64,000 nucleotides of DNA, from assembly GCF_019710475.1 (NCBI RefSeq), contig NZ_JAJFAX010000012.1:1-64000 (forward strand). Direction: 5' to 3'. Below the pieces are notes generated by a model, which was not told where the DNA came from, ran no database searches, and saw nothing but the letters and a program-made list of their open reading frames with translations. Position numbers and translations under genes: made by a program. Below, piece by piece: positions 38,186 to 46,788 of this stretch (position 1 is the stretch's first letter; each line of letters starts with the position of its first letter). This DNA is from Glycomyces sp. TRM65418. Its GTDB lineage: Bacteria; Actinomycetota; Actinomycetes; Mycobacteriales; Micromonosporaceae.

Positions 38186-39535
38186 ATGGCGCGCGTCGCC
38201 CTGGTGAATCTGGCAAGCCTTCGAATGCCCGGCAACCAACCCATATTCCCCCTCGGAATCGAGCGGATCCGGCAGGTGCTGCAATCGGACGGGCACGAAG
38301 TCGAGATCATCGACTTCTGCCAGCGCCCCGACCTCCAGACGGACCACGCCTGGATCCGCACAGGCTGGGACGTGGTCGGTCTGACGATACGGAACATCGA
38401 TCCGATCGACATCGCCTGCGAGAGCCACGTTCCCCATTACCTCGAATACACCAGGAACCTCCAGGACGCGGCCGACGGCGCCGACATTCTATGGGTCGGC
38501 GGCGGCCCCGGGTTCAGCCTCTTCGCGGCCGAACTGACCGAGGCCATGCGGCTGTCGATCGGCGTCGTCGGGCCGGGGGAGACGCTCATGTCCCGCATCT
38601 GCGCCGACGTCGGCGCGCACGCGGGCTCGCCGTCCCGCGTGATGACCGGGGCTCCGGACCCGAGGTTCGAGACTCGCGTCATGCAGTACTCGCCGGAACT
38701 CATGGAGGTCTACACCGCCAGGGACCCCTCGGCGATGATCGGGGTGGAGACCCGGCGCAAGAGCTGCTACCAGGGCTGCACGTACTGCCCGTACGCCCAC
38801 ATCACCCAGGACGACGGCGGGACGTGCAGGGCCATCCCGTCGCTGATCGAGGAGATCCGCGGGATCTACGATGCGGGTTTCCGGAGGATCTTCTTCACCG
38901 ACGGCATCTTCAACGCCGAGCTCCGGTTCGCGAAGCAAGTGGTCGCGGCCGTCAAGGCCGAGGCACTCCCAGGGCTGCAGTGGTCCGCGTACTTCACGCC
39001 CAAGCCCTTCGACGACGAGTTCGCCGAGCTGTTGTCGGGCAGCGGGAACGACACCGTGATCGTGTCACCGGACTCGCTCGATCCGGCGATGATGAACGAG
39101 ATCGGAAAGTCCTTCGACGTGCGCCACGTCCGTCGCTTCCTCGATTCCTGCCGCGCCCATGCGCTCAACCCGCGCGTCAGCCTGGTCATCGGCGGGCCCT
39201 TCGAGTCGGAGCAGACCGTCGCGAACACGATGGCGTTCGTCAACGACCACCTGCGCGACAACGAACTGGCGCTGAACGTCGGCTATCGGGTCCTGCCCGA
39301 GACCGCCATGGGCCGGCAGACCGGGGCGACCACCGCGGAACTGCTGGAACCGACGTTCATGGAGATGGACCCGCAGGTGTTTCAGTGGATCTTCGACCAC
39401 CTCGACTCGCGGTTCCTCACGACTGAGCTGATGCTGAACATCACGGCGGCGAAGCACGGGCTCAAGCGGCGGAACACGGTCAAGCCGAAGTTCTCCGTCG
39501 CCCGCAAGCGGCAGATGCGGCTCACGGTGGCCTGA
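38186..39535 (+). CDS. B12-binding-type radical SAM enzyme
   Basis: A 449-aa class B-like radical SAM protein. Residues 1-150 form a Rossmann-like cobalamin-binding-type domain (LPLGIERIRQVLQSDGHEVEIIDF-like segment, WVGGGPGFSLF, VGPGETLM). The cluster motif is Cys194-Cys198-Cys201 (CYQGCTYC), followed by GFRRIFFTDGIFN and a C-terminal tail. The classical DxHxxG cobalamin His is not evident. Such enzymes commonly methylate or rearrange unactivated carbons in peptides. RBS TTAGGAG precedes the ATG; it is the first gene of an operon overlapped to 44143. Confidence 0.88.
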   Translation: MARVALVNLASLRMPGNQPIFPLGIERIRQVLQSDGHEVEIIDFCQRPDLQTDHAWIRTGWDVVGLTIRNIDPIDIACESHVPHYLEYTRNLQDAADGADILWVGGGPGFSLFAAELTEAMRLSIGVVGPGETLMSRICADVGAHAGSPSRVMTGAPDPRFETRVMQYSPELMEVYTARDPSAMIGVETRRKSCYQGCTYCPYAHITQDDGGTCRAIPSLIEEIRGIYDAGFRRIFFTDGIFNAELRFAKQVVAAVKAEALPGLQWSAYFTPKPFDDEFAELLSGSGNDTVIVSPDSLDPAMMNEIGKSFDVRHVRRFLDSCRAHALNPRVSLVIGGPFESEQTVANTMAFVNDHLRDNELALNVGYRVLPETAMGRQTGATTAELLEPTFMEMDPQVFQWIFDHLDSRFLTTELMLNITAAKHGLKRRNTVKPKFSVARKRQMRLTVA

Positions 39536-40236
39536 TGGTGGAACTCCGCATCCTGAGCGCCGGGGACAGGGCCGCCGCGGTCGTCCACGACCGTCTGGCT
39601 CCCCGGCACGACGTCCTGGAGGAAACGCGGCGCCCGGACGACTTCCTGTGGGCCGTCATCGCCGACGGCGAGTCGGTGATGGCGGCGCACCGCGCGCTGA
39701 TCGGCCACGGCCGCCTCTACCTACGGGGCGTCTTCACGTTCCAGAGCACGGGTTTCGCGACCGCCTATACGCTCGCGCGGTATCTGCTCGGCGAGGCGAG
39801 GAAGCGAGGGATCCACGGGTCGCACGTCTGGGTGGAGACCGCCGGGCGCGAGCGCAAGATCGCCGAGCTGCTCGGAGCCAGAACCGATCCGACGCCCCTG
39901 CACCGCTTCCGCCTCCCCGCCTCGCCCCGGCCGGGCGGCCGGCTCCGGGGCGCGTCCGGGACGATCGACCTGCCCGATGCGCCGCGCCTCGACTGGCTGG
40001 TCGACCGGTCGACGACCATCCTTTTCGGACCATCTGGTCCGGACGGCCTCCCGGGCCCGGTCCCGTTCGGCGAGGCGATCGCCCTGCCTTGGAGCGAACT
40101 CGCCGCGACCCCGTTCGTCGAACTGCCCGTGCCGGCCAGCGACATCCCGGCCACGCTGGACCTCCTCGGCCGCGGCGCGAAGCGGATGAACCGCTGCACG
40201 GTCCTCCACGGCGCCGTCGCACCGGAGGCGCCATGA
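39535..40236 (+). CDS. GNAT-like acyltransferase
   Basis: A 233-aa protein whose first 125 residues look like a GNAT domain (MVELRILSAGDRAAAV start, LYLRGVFTFQSTGFATAYTLARYLLGEARKRGIH as the acyl-CoA-binding stretch). The C-terminal 100 residues are unassigned. Start overlaps the preceding stop (TGATG), and its stop overlaps the next ATG. With an adenylating enzyme and acyl carrier protein in the operon, it could transfer an acyl group from the carrier to the peptide; this is inference. Confidence 0.65.
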   Translation: MVELRILSAGDRAAAVVHDRLAPRHDVLEETRRPDDFLWAVIADGESVMAAHRALIGHGRLYLRGVFTFQSTGFATAYTLARYLLGEARKRGIHGSHVWVETAGRERKIAELLGARTDPTPLHRFRLPASPRPGGRLRGASGTIDLPDAPRLDWLVDRSTTILFGPSGPDGLPGPVPFGEAIALPWSELAATPFVELPVPASDIPATLDLLGRGAKRMNRCTVLHGAVAPEAP

Positions 40237-40808
40237 CGGGAGTCCTCGCTCTCCACGGCGCCGGCGGGTCGGCCGAGCGCTTCCGGGACCAGCTGCGCCA
40301 CATCGCCTCCGACCTCTCCTCCTGGCAGATCCCGAGCGCCTGCAAGGACCCCGAGCCGCTGGACAAGATCCACTACGCAGGGCTCGGCGCCGCCGCCTAC
40401 CGCCTGCCCTGCTGGGACATCGAAGCACTGGTTCGAGCGGGCCGGGACAAAGTGATCCTCGGGTTCTCGATGGGCGCCATCACCGCGATGCGGGTGCTCC
40501 AGGCCTCCCCGGCATGCACTCGGGCGGTCGTCTGCATCGCCGGATGCCACAGCATGATGCAGCTCCTCGGGGAGCCCTATACGCCGCCGAGCGGGTTCAA
40601 GGGGGCCGTGCTCTTCATCCACGGCACGGCGGACAGGAAGATCCCGCCGGCACTCGCGAACGAATGCGCGAAAGCACTCGAGCGGTCGGGGGCGTCGGTC
40701 GACTACTGGGCCGTACCCGACGCCGGGCACAGCTTCGGGCAGCTCGGACTGGCCGAACCGAGCCCGACCGCACACCGACTACGTCAATGGATTGAGGACC
40801 GCACATGA
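40233..40808 (+). CDS. alpha/beta hydrolase
   Basis: A 191-aa alpha/beta hydrolase: oxyanion-type LALHGAGGS near the start, nucleophile Ser79 in ILGFSMGAI, Asp134 in FIHGTADRK and His166 in VPDAGHSFG. It lacks a signal peptide. It could release or edit an acyl intermediate on the carrier protein, or process the peptide. ATGA overlap with both neighbours. Confidence 0.85.
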   Translation: MTGVLALHGAGGSAERFRDQLRHIASDLSSWQIPSACKDPEPLDKIHYAGLGAAAYRLPCWDIEALVRAGRDKVILGFSMGAITAMRVLQASPACTRAVVCIAGCHSMMQLLGEPYTPPSGFKGAVLFIHGTADRKIPPALANECAKALERSGASVDYWAVPDAGHSFGQLGLAEPSPTAHRLRQWIEDRT

Positions 40809-41869
40809 CCCCAGAGACGACCGCGCCCGCAGCGCATCCCGGCACCCCGGCGCCGCTGCGGCTGTCCCGTGAGGAGCTGCTGGCCGCGCTGCGCGCCCGC
40901 GGCGAGGAGCAGCGGGAGTTGCACGCCGCCGCACTGAACGTCAAGAAGCGGGTGTACGGCGACGACGTCGTGCTCCGGGGCGTGATCGAGACCGGCAACG
41001 TGTGCCGGGTGAACTGCACCTACTGCCCGATGCGCCGCGACAACAACCGCGACAACTCGAGCTTCTTCATGTCGGCCTCCGAGATCCTGGAGCGCGCCGG
41101 GCACATCAAGGACGCCGGGATCAACGTGATCCTGCTCCAGGCGGGGGAGACCCCCAAGGCCGCGGCCGTCGTCCTCGAGGCGCTCCCCCGGATCGTCGCT
41201 CACTTCGACGGCGCCGTCGAGGTGATCCTGAACCTCGGATCGCTCGGGTACCAGAGCTACCGGCGGCTGCGCGAGGCCGGCGCGACGACCTACATCCTCA
41301 AGCACGAGACCAGCTCCGACCTCCTGCACGCCGAGACCAGGTTCGAGAAGCTGTCGCAGCGCATCCAGGAGTGGTACCTCGCCAGAGACGCGGGCTTCCG
41401 CATGGGCACGGGCATCATCTCGGGGCTGCCCGGGCAGGACTACGAGTCCCTCGCCGACGAGCTCGTATTCCTGCGGTCGATGGACCCCGACATGATCAGC
41501 GTGAGCCCGTTCGTCCCGGCCCCCGACACCCCGATGGCCGACGTGCCGCCCGGGAACGTCGACGACGCCCTGAACTTCCTGGCCCTGACCAGGCTCGAGC
41601 ACCCCCATGCCCTCATCCCCTCGGTGAGCGCCCTGGAGAAGAACGCGAGCGGAGGCCAGGGAGCCGGCATCGCCGCGGGAGCCAACGTGATGACGATCAA
41701 CTTCACCGGCGACCACCAGGGCGAGTACCTGATCTACGGCAAGCAGCGGTATGTGGTGAAGACCGAGCACGTCAGCCGCGTCCTCGCCCGCAACGGGGCG
41801 AGGCGCGCCGGCTCGGTCTGGGTCGGCTCCTCGGCCCGCCGGGCGACCGCCCCGGCCGCCGCGCGATGA
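40805..41869 (+). CDS. HydE/PylB/BioB-like radical SAM enzyme
   Basis: A 354-aa radical SAM protein with the cluster motif Cys67-Cys71-Cys74 (CRVNCTYC) followed by PMRRDNN, close to the GLRRDNK style of HydE and PylB. Also visible: ILLQAGETP, LNLGSL, KHETSS and GMGIISGLPGQ-like RMGTGIISGLPGQDYE, all typical of this branch. These enzymes make small building blocks (for example methylornithine in PylB), so it may supply the substrate of the ligase next door. Overlaps both neighbours by 4 bp. Confidence 0.85.
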   Translation: MTPETTAPAAHPGTPAPLRLSREELLAALRARGEEQRELHAAALNVKKRVYGDDVVLRGVIETGNVCRVNCTYCPMRRDNNRDNSSFFMSASEILERAGHIKDAGINVILLQAGETPKAAAVVLEALPRIVAHFDGAVEVILNLGSLGYQSYRRLREAGATTYILKHETSSDLLHAETRFEKLSQRIQEWYLARDAGFRMGTGIISGLPGQDYESLADELVFLRSMDPDMISVSPFVPAPDTPMADVPPGNVDDALNFLALTRLEHPHALIPSVSALEKNASGGQGAGIAAGANVMTINFTGDHQGEYLIYGKQRYVVKTEHVSRVLARNGARRAGSVWVGSSARRATAPAAAR

Positions 41870-43179
41870 GGTCCCGGGCGCCGGAGGTCGCGGTGACGAC
41901 ACCGCAGCTGCTCGCCGGACTCATGGACTCTCGCGCCCGCCTCAACGGCGTCGAGGTCGCCGGCCTGGCCGCCGGCTTCCGCAGGAGCCCGGCGTTCAGC
42001 GGCCCCGGCGACCTGCGGGGCCGGGTCGTCGCCGTCGACGAGCCGGACGCCGTCTCGACCATCGGCGTCATGGCGGCCGCCTGGGAGCGTGGCGCCGTGT
42101 CGCTGCTGTCGGGCGTGCCCGCGGGCCAGACCCCTTGGGGGAAGGGCGCCCCGGGGAGCCGCCTCGTGCCCGAGGCGGTCACCGCCGAGTGGGACCTCCC
42201 GGAGGACTGCGCCCTGGTGCAGGCCACCTCGGGGTCGAGCGGTACGCCGCGGCTGGCGATGCGCTCGCACGCGTCCTTCGAGTGGGAGTCGCGCGCCTAC
42301 GCTGCGGTCTGGGGCGCCGGGGCGCATCCACTGGTGCACTGCGTCCGCCTCCAGCACTCGCTCGGCATCGGCATCACGCTCAGCGCGCTGCTCGCCGGCC
42401 GGGACGTGTGGCACGCCGACCCGATCCGCGCCAACCGGCTGAGGGGGTTCGGCGACCGCATCGGCGTCCTTGCGGGCACGCCCGCCACACTGCGCGTCCT
42501 CAACGAGGCGCTCGCGGCCCGGGAAGTGCAGGCCGACACCGTCTTCTGCGCTGCCGGCGCCCTCGACCCGCGGCTCCGCGGCGTCCTGGAACGGCGCTGG
42601 GGGAACGGGATCGTGCTGGGATTCGGCTCGACCGAGACCGGCGGCGTCCTCGCGGGCCCCCGCGGCATCGGCGCCCCCGTGCCGGGCGCCGAACTGCTGG
42701 ACGCGCCGATCGGCACCGAACCGTTCCAATTGAAGGTGCGGTTCCCGCACGAGGTGCTCGGATACGTCGGGAGTCCCTCCCGCACGCGCGTCTGGGACTT
42801 CCCCGACCTGGTGCGCCGCGGCGACGACGGCCAGCTCGAGCACGTCGCGCGGATGACCAGGACGATGCGCACCCGGGACCGGACGCAGGCCCTCGCGCGT
42901 CTCGCCGACGCACTGAAGACGATGGACCGCGACTGGCGGCTCCTCGAACCGAGCGGCGACACCGGGACCCTGTCCCTGCTCCTCGAAGGCGGGCCCCTGT
43001 CCGAGGTCGACGAGGCGCGCCTCCGCGACGCGGGCGGCGCGGTCATCGGCGGCGCGGCGATCCGCACGATCCCACGCTTCCCGCGCAACGACGAGGGCAA
43101 GGTCGAGCTGGCGAAGCTCTTCGCCGCGAACCACGACCCGGGCCCTCCCCGGCACGCTCGAAAGGCGGCGACCGCTTGA
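41866..43179 (+). CDS. stand-alone adenylating enzyme (acyl-/aminoacyl-AMP ligase)
   Basis: A 437-aa ANL-superfamily ligase, shorter than usual (about 500-550 aa). Phosphate loop TSGSSGTPR (121-129), GFGSTETGG acyl-site motif, and the C-terminal lid lysine in NDEGKVELAKLF are present. It should activate a carboxylic or amino acid as adenylate and load it on the carrier protein encoded next. Start ATG overlaps the radical SAM stop; its own stop overlaps the carrier's TTG. Confidence 0.85.
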   Translation: MRSRAPEVAVTTPQLLAGLMDSRARLNGVEVAGLAAGFRRSPAFSGPGDLRGRVVAVDEPDAVSTIGVMAAAWERGAVSLLSGVPAGQTPWGKGAPGSRLVPEAVTAEWDLPEDCALVQATSGSSGTPRLAMRSHASFEWESRAYAAVWGAGAHPLVHCVRLQHSLGIGITLSALLAGRDVWHADPIRANRLRGFGDRIGVLAGTPATLRVLNEALAAREVQADTVFCAAGALDPRLRGVLERRWGNGIVLGFGSTETGGVLAGPRGIGAPVPGAELLDAPIGTEPFQLKVRFPHEVLGYVGSPSRTRVWDFPDLVRRGDDGQLEHVARMTRTMRTRDRTQALARLADALKTMDRDWRLLEPSGDTGTLSLLLEGGPLSEVDEARLRDAGGAVIGGAAIRTIPRFPRNDEGKVELAKLFAANHDPGPPRHARKAATA

Positions 43180-43460
43180 ACGGCATCGAATACGAGGACT
43201 TCATGGCATTCATGCAGCGCAGTCTCGCGGCCGACCGGCCCGAGCTCGCCGACATGCCCGTCGGCGAGTTCGCACGCTGCTCCCTCCAGGACGCGGGCGT
43301 CGACTCGCTGGCCCTCACCGAACTGGTGATCAGGGTGAACACCCGCTGGGGCCACGAGTTCAGCGACCGGTTCCTCGCCTCGCCCGAGATCGACGTCCCG
43401 GCGCGCTGGTGGGACCAGGTCGCGGGCAGTACGCACGATTTCGAGAAAGGTGACCAATGA
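43176..43460 (+). CDS. acyl carrier protein
   Basis: A 94-aa carrier protein with phosphopantetheine attachment Ser44 in GVDSLALTEL and the usual four-helix pattern. The start is a TTG overlapping the ligase stop (TTGA), indicating tight co-translation of ligase and carrier. This makes a two-component loading module inside a RiPP operon. Confidence 0.85.
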   Translation: MNGIEYEDFMAFMQRSLAADRPELADMPVGEFARCSLQDAGVDSLALTELVIRVNTRWGHEFSDRFLASPEIDVPARWWDQVAGSTHDFEKGDQ

Positions 43461-44143
43461 ACAGGCAGATCACGTCGGTCGGCGACCGGTTCGTCGTCTT
43501 CGACGACTTCTTCGACGACGACGAGCTCCGATTCGCCCGGGAATGGGCCACGTCCATCTCCGTCGAGATGCGCGACTCGGTGATCGACGCGACCGACGGC
43601 AAGGCCTGGCGCAGCTCCACGGTCGGCTTCGCCACCGACGCGGACGACGCGCCGGTGCACCTCCGGACCGTCTTCCAGGCGTTCGCGATGCCGGAAGTCC
43701 CTTGGGCGGCCGAGGAGAGCAGCATGGTCACCGGCGCAGTGTGGCGATACCCGCGGGGCTCTGCGCTCGGTTGGCACAACGACGCGGGAGGCGGCCGGAT
43801 CGGCGAGTTCGTGTGCTTCCTGCACCCCGAATGGGGAGGCGACTGGGGTGGTGAGCTGGTGGTGCTCGACAAGGCCGCCGACCAGTCCGATCGGACCGGT
43901 CCCGACGGGACGCTCTCGATCCCCGAGTTCGTCAGCCGAAGCCGCAGCACGATGACGCTCATCGCCCCCGTGCCGAACCGGGTCGTATTCCTCAGGGCGG
44001 GAACGGCCCACACGATCAAGCGCGTGGAGGACCAGTGGCAGGCGGAGCCGCGGCTGACCTTCACCGGATTCGTCACGAACAAGGCGCAGTCGAACCAGGG
44101 ACGCGCGCGCAGGCTGCTGCAAGCGCTGGTCTCGGAGGGATGA
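43457..44143 (+). CDS. 2OG-Fe(II) oxygenase, prolyl-hydroxylase-like
   Basis: A 228-aa dioxygenase with iron ligands His107 and Asp109 (GWHNDAG) and His185 (AGTAHTIKRV), and Arg199 (PRLTFTGFV) for 2-oxoglutarate. The fold resembles prolyl 4-hydroxylase type enzymes. It may hydroxylate the Pro or another residue of the SAPSCD tail, or the building block on the carrier. ATGA overlap with the carrier gene. Confidence 0.85.
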   Translation: MNRQITSVGDRFVVFDDFFDDDELRFAREWATSISVEMRDSVIDATDGKAWRSSTVGFATDADDAPVHLRTVFQAFAMPEVPWAAEESSMVTGAVWRYPRGSALGWHNDAGGGRIGEFVCFLHPEWGGDWGGELVVLDKAADQSDRTGPDGTLSIPEFVSRSRSTMTLIAPVPNRVVFLRAGTAHTIKRVEDQWQAEPRLTFTGFVTNKAQSNQGRARRLLQALVSEG

Positions 44144-44149
44144 TCACCG

Positions 44150-44938
44150 ATGCGAGAAGAACAAGCCGGAGCGGCCCAACACCTGCGGGAGTGGACGACG
44201 GGAAAGGGCGTCGCACCCTCCGAGGTCGAGCGGGTGCTCGCCGGCCTGGAGGCCCTTGAACGAGGCGACCACCCCGACGTCCCGTCCACTTCCCCGGACC
44301 CGACCTGTCCCGTACCCGGCCTGAAGGCGCAACCGTGGTGGAACCCCGAGTCGTTTCCTTGGGCTGCGGGGATTCTCGCTGCAGCCGAGGCGATCCGCGA
44401 GGAGTACTTCGCGGTCGCGTCGCGACTGGCGCGATCCGAGGCGCTCCAGCGCCGCAAGGACGGCGGGCGGCTCCGCGCCTCCGGCAGATGGACCACCGTC
44501 CAGCTCTACCACCTCGGCCAGCGGCAGGCTCTCGCCGACTCGTTCCCGGTCGCCGTCGCGTCGCTCCGTCGCGTCGCCGAGCAACCCTGCGGCATGGTGT
44601 TCTTCTCGACGCTGGAGCCGGGGAGCAGGATCGAGCCGCACACGGGCTACACCAACGCGCATCTGCGGGTTCACCTGGTGATCAAACCCAACGAAGGCGC
44701 GCGCTTCCGCGTCGCCGACGAATGGCGGGCCTGGAAGGACCACGAACTGCTCGTCTTCGACGACACCTTCGAGCATGAGGCCGTGAACGAGGACGACGAC
44801 GAGCGCGTCGTGCTGCTCTTCGACATCTGGCACCCGGATATGTCTGAAGTGGAGCGCATGGCGTTCCAGGAGTCCATGGACTACCTCCGGAAGGCGCGTG
44901 CCAGGCGGCACCTGCTGAACGCCCTGGCCAACGGCTGA
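44150..44938 (+). CDS. aspartyl/asparaginyl beta-hydroxylase-like oxygenase
   Basis: A 262-aa protein with the AspH-type facial pair: His164 in EPHTGYTNAHLRVHLVI (HxG in place of HxD) and His209 in FDDTFEHEAVN, with Arg219 for 2OG. The precursor tail contains a conserved Asp (SCD), an attractive candidate substrate. It begins 6 bp after the previous stop with no strong ribosome-binding site. Confidence 0.85.
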   Translation: MREEQAGAAQHLREWTTGKGVAPSEVERVLAGLEALERGDHPDVPSTSPDPTCPVPGLKAQPWWNPESFPWAAGILAAAEAIREEYFAVASRLARSEALQRRKDGGRLRASGRWTTVQLYHLGQRQALADSFPVAVASLRRVAEQPCGMVFFSTLEPGSRIEPHTGYTNAHLRVHLVIKPNEGARFRVADEWRAWKDHELLVFDDTFEHEAVNEDDDERVVLLFDIWHPDMSEVERMAFQESMDYLRKARARRHLLNALANG

Positions 44939-45064
44939 CCCCGCGGCCGCCGCCCGCAGCGCCGCGGAGGACGGGCCGAGTCCTCCCGGCCCGCCCCGCG
45001 GCCGGGCGGCGGCACCGAGCGCCGAGGCCCGAAGCACCCCCCTCCTCGCAGACAAGGACCACTG

Positions 45065-46513
45065 ATGACCGTACGTCCCCAGCAGAACGACCCCGGACAG
45101 GACTTCCGCGACTTCATGCGCACCGGCTGGAGCCGGGCCAGAGGCCCAGTGACGGAACTGCGGCAGGCGCGCTACCACGCCCGGCGCCGCGAGGCCCTGT
45201 CGGCGGCCTTCCCCGGTGAGACGATCGTGGTGCCGACCGGTCAGGAGCAGGTCCGCGCCAACGACACGCATCACCGATTTCGCGCGGGCTCCGACTTCGC
45301 ATGGCTCACCGGCGATCTCGCCCCTGAAGGCGTGCTGGTGCTCCATCCGCGCGCTTCGGGCCACGACGCCGTGCTGTACCGGCGCCCGAGCCATGGCGTC
45401 GACTCCGACGAGCACTATGCCTCGCCCCGATTCGGCGAGCTGTGGGTCGGCCGCAAGCAGACCTTGGCGGAGACGGAGACGGCGCTCGGCGTCGAATGCC
45501 GCGACCGCGAAGCACTCGAGAGCGCCCTCAACGGCCTCGCACGCCGGCGGGTGCGCGTCCTCCGCGGTCGAGACGCCGAGATCGACGCCCGCTTCCCTCT
45601 CGACGCGCCCGCCGAAGGGGAGAGCCGCGACGGCCGTCTGGCGTGGACGCTCGCGGACCTGCGCCTGACGAAGGACGCTTGGGAGCTTGAGCAGCTGCAG
45701 GAGGCGATCGACGCCACCGTGCGGGGATTCGAAGACGTCGCCCGTCTGCTTCCCTCGAGCGGCACGGTCTCCGAGCGGCTGCTCGAGGGGGTCTTCGGCA
45801 CCCGGGCCCGTGTCGAAGGCAACGGCGTCGGTTACGACTCGGTCGTCGCCGCCGGCGCCAACGCGACGACCGTCCATTGGACGGCCAACACCGGGCGCGC
45901 AGCACCGGGGGACCTCGTCCTCATGGACATGGGAGTCGAGGGCCGCAACCTCTACACCGCCGACATAACCCGCACCCTTCCGGTCAGCGGATCCTTCACT
46001 CCCGTGCAGCGGGAGGTCTACGAGATCGTCCTCACCGCCCAGCAGGCGGGCATGGACGCGATCGAACCCGGTGTGAAAGTACTCGCCATTCGCGAGGCGT
46101 GCATGGAGGTCCTTGCAGAGGGCCTCCAAGACCTGGGCCTGCTGCCTCGCGCCGCCGGAGGAGCGTCCGCGACCGATTCCCTGCGATACCGCCGCTGGAC
46201 GCTGCACGGATTCGGCCACATGCTCGGCATCGACGTCCACGACTGCGGTGCCTCATGGCTTGATCGGGCCCGAAACGGCACCGTCGAGGAGAACCACGTG
46301 CTCACCGTGGAGCCGGGTCTGTACTTCCAGCCCAACGACGAGCTCGTCCCCGAAGAACTGCGCGGGATCGGCATCCGCATCGAGGACGATGTGCACGTCA
46401 CCGCGGACGGCTGCCGGAACCTCTCAGCGGCCCTGCCTCGAGCCGCAGGCGAGGTGGAGACCTGGCTCGCCGCCCAGCGGGAAGCCGGCCCCCGCTTCCC
46501 TACCGAGCACTGA
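45065..46513 (+). CDS. aminopeptidase P (Xaa-Pro aminopeptidase, M24B)
   Basis: A 482-aa M24B metallopeptidase. The N-terminal domain (about 1-210) is followed by a pita-bread domain with all five metal ligands: Asp288 (LMDMG), Asp300 (TADITR), His385 (GFGHMLGID), Glu416 (VEPGLYF) and Glu440 (IRIEDDV). These enzymes remove the N-terminal residue when Pro is second. The 126-bp spacer before it has GC-rich sequence and an AAGGA site. A decayed copy of its 3' half lies at 48.2-48.7 kb fused to a decayed precursor, tying it to the cluster. Confidence 0.9.
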   Translation: MTVRPQQNDPGQDFRDFMRTGWSRARGPVTELRQARYHARRREALSAAFPGETIVVPTGQEQVRANDTHHRFRAGSDFAWLTGDLAPEGVLVLHPRASGHDAVLYRRPSHGVDSDEHYASPRFGELWVGRKQTLAETETALGVECRDREALESALNGLARRRVRVLRGRDAEIDARFPLDAPAEGESRDGRLAWTLADLRLTKDAWELEQLQEAIDATVRGFEDVARLLPSSGTVSERLLEGVFGTRARVEGNGVGYDSVVAAGANATTVHWTANTGRAAPGDLVLMDMGVEGRNLYTADITRTLPVSGSFTPVQREVYEIVLTAQQAGMDAIEPGVKVLAIREACMEVLAEGLQDLGLLPRAAGGASATDSLRYRRWTLHGFGHMLGIDVHDCGASWLDRARNGTVEENHVLTVEPGLYFQPNDELVPEELRGIGIRIEDDVHVTADGCRNLSAALPRAAGEVETWLAAQREAGPRFPTEH

Positions 46514-46788
46514 ACCGCGAACCGGCACCAGTACTCCTCCGCAGCCGCCGCACCGGCGCGGAGTCGGGCAATGCGGTCCTCCCGCGGACTCCTCCTGCGG
46601 CCGGCATCGGGTGTTTCGCCGTCTTCTTCCCTTCCGCGGGCCGCGAACCGGGTCCGTCCGTGCGGGGACCTCGCACGCGGCGACGCTAGGTCCTCTGCGG
46701 GTGCGCGCCCGGTGCGAATGAAACCGAGGCGACAGCAATCCGTCTCGATCGCTACGATCACTCCCGCAGACCGAGAAGGAGACCGGCC

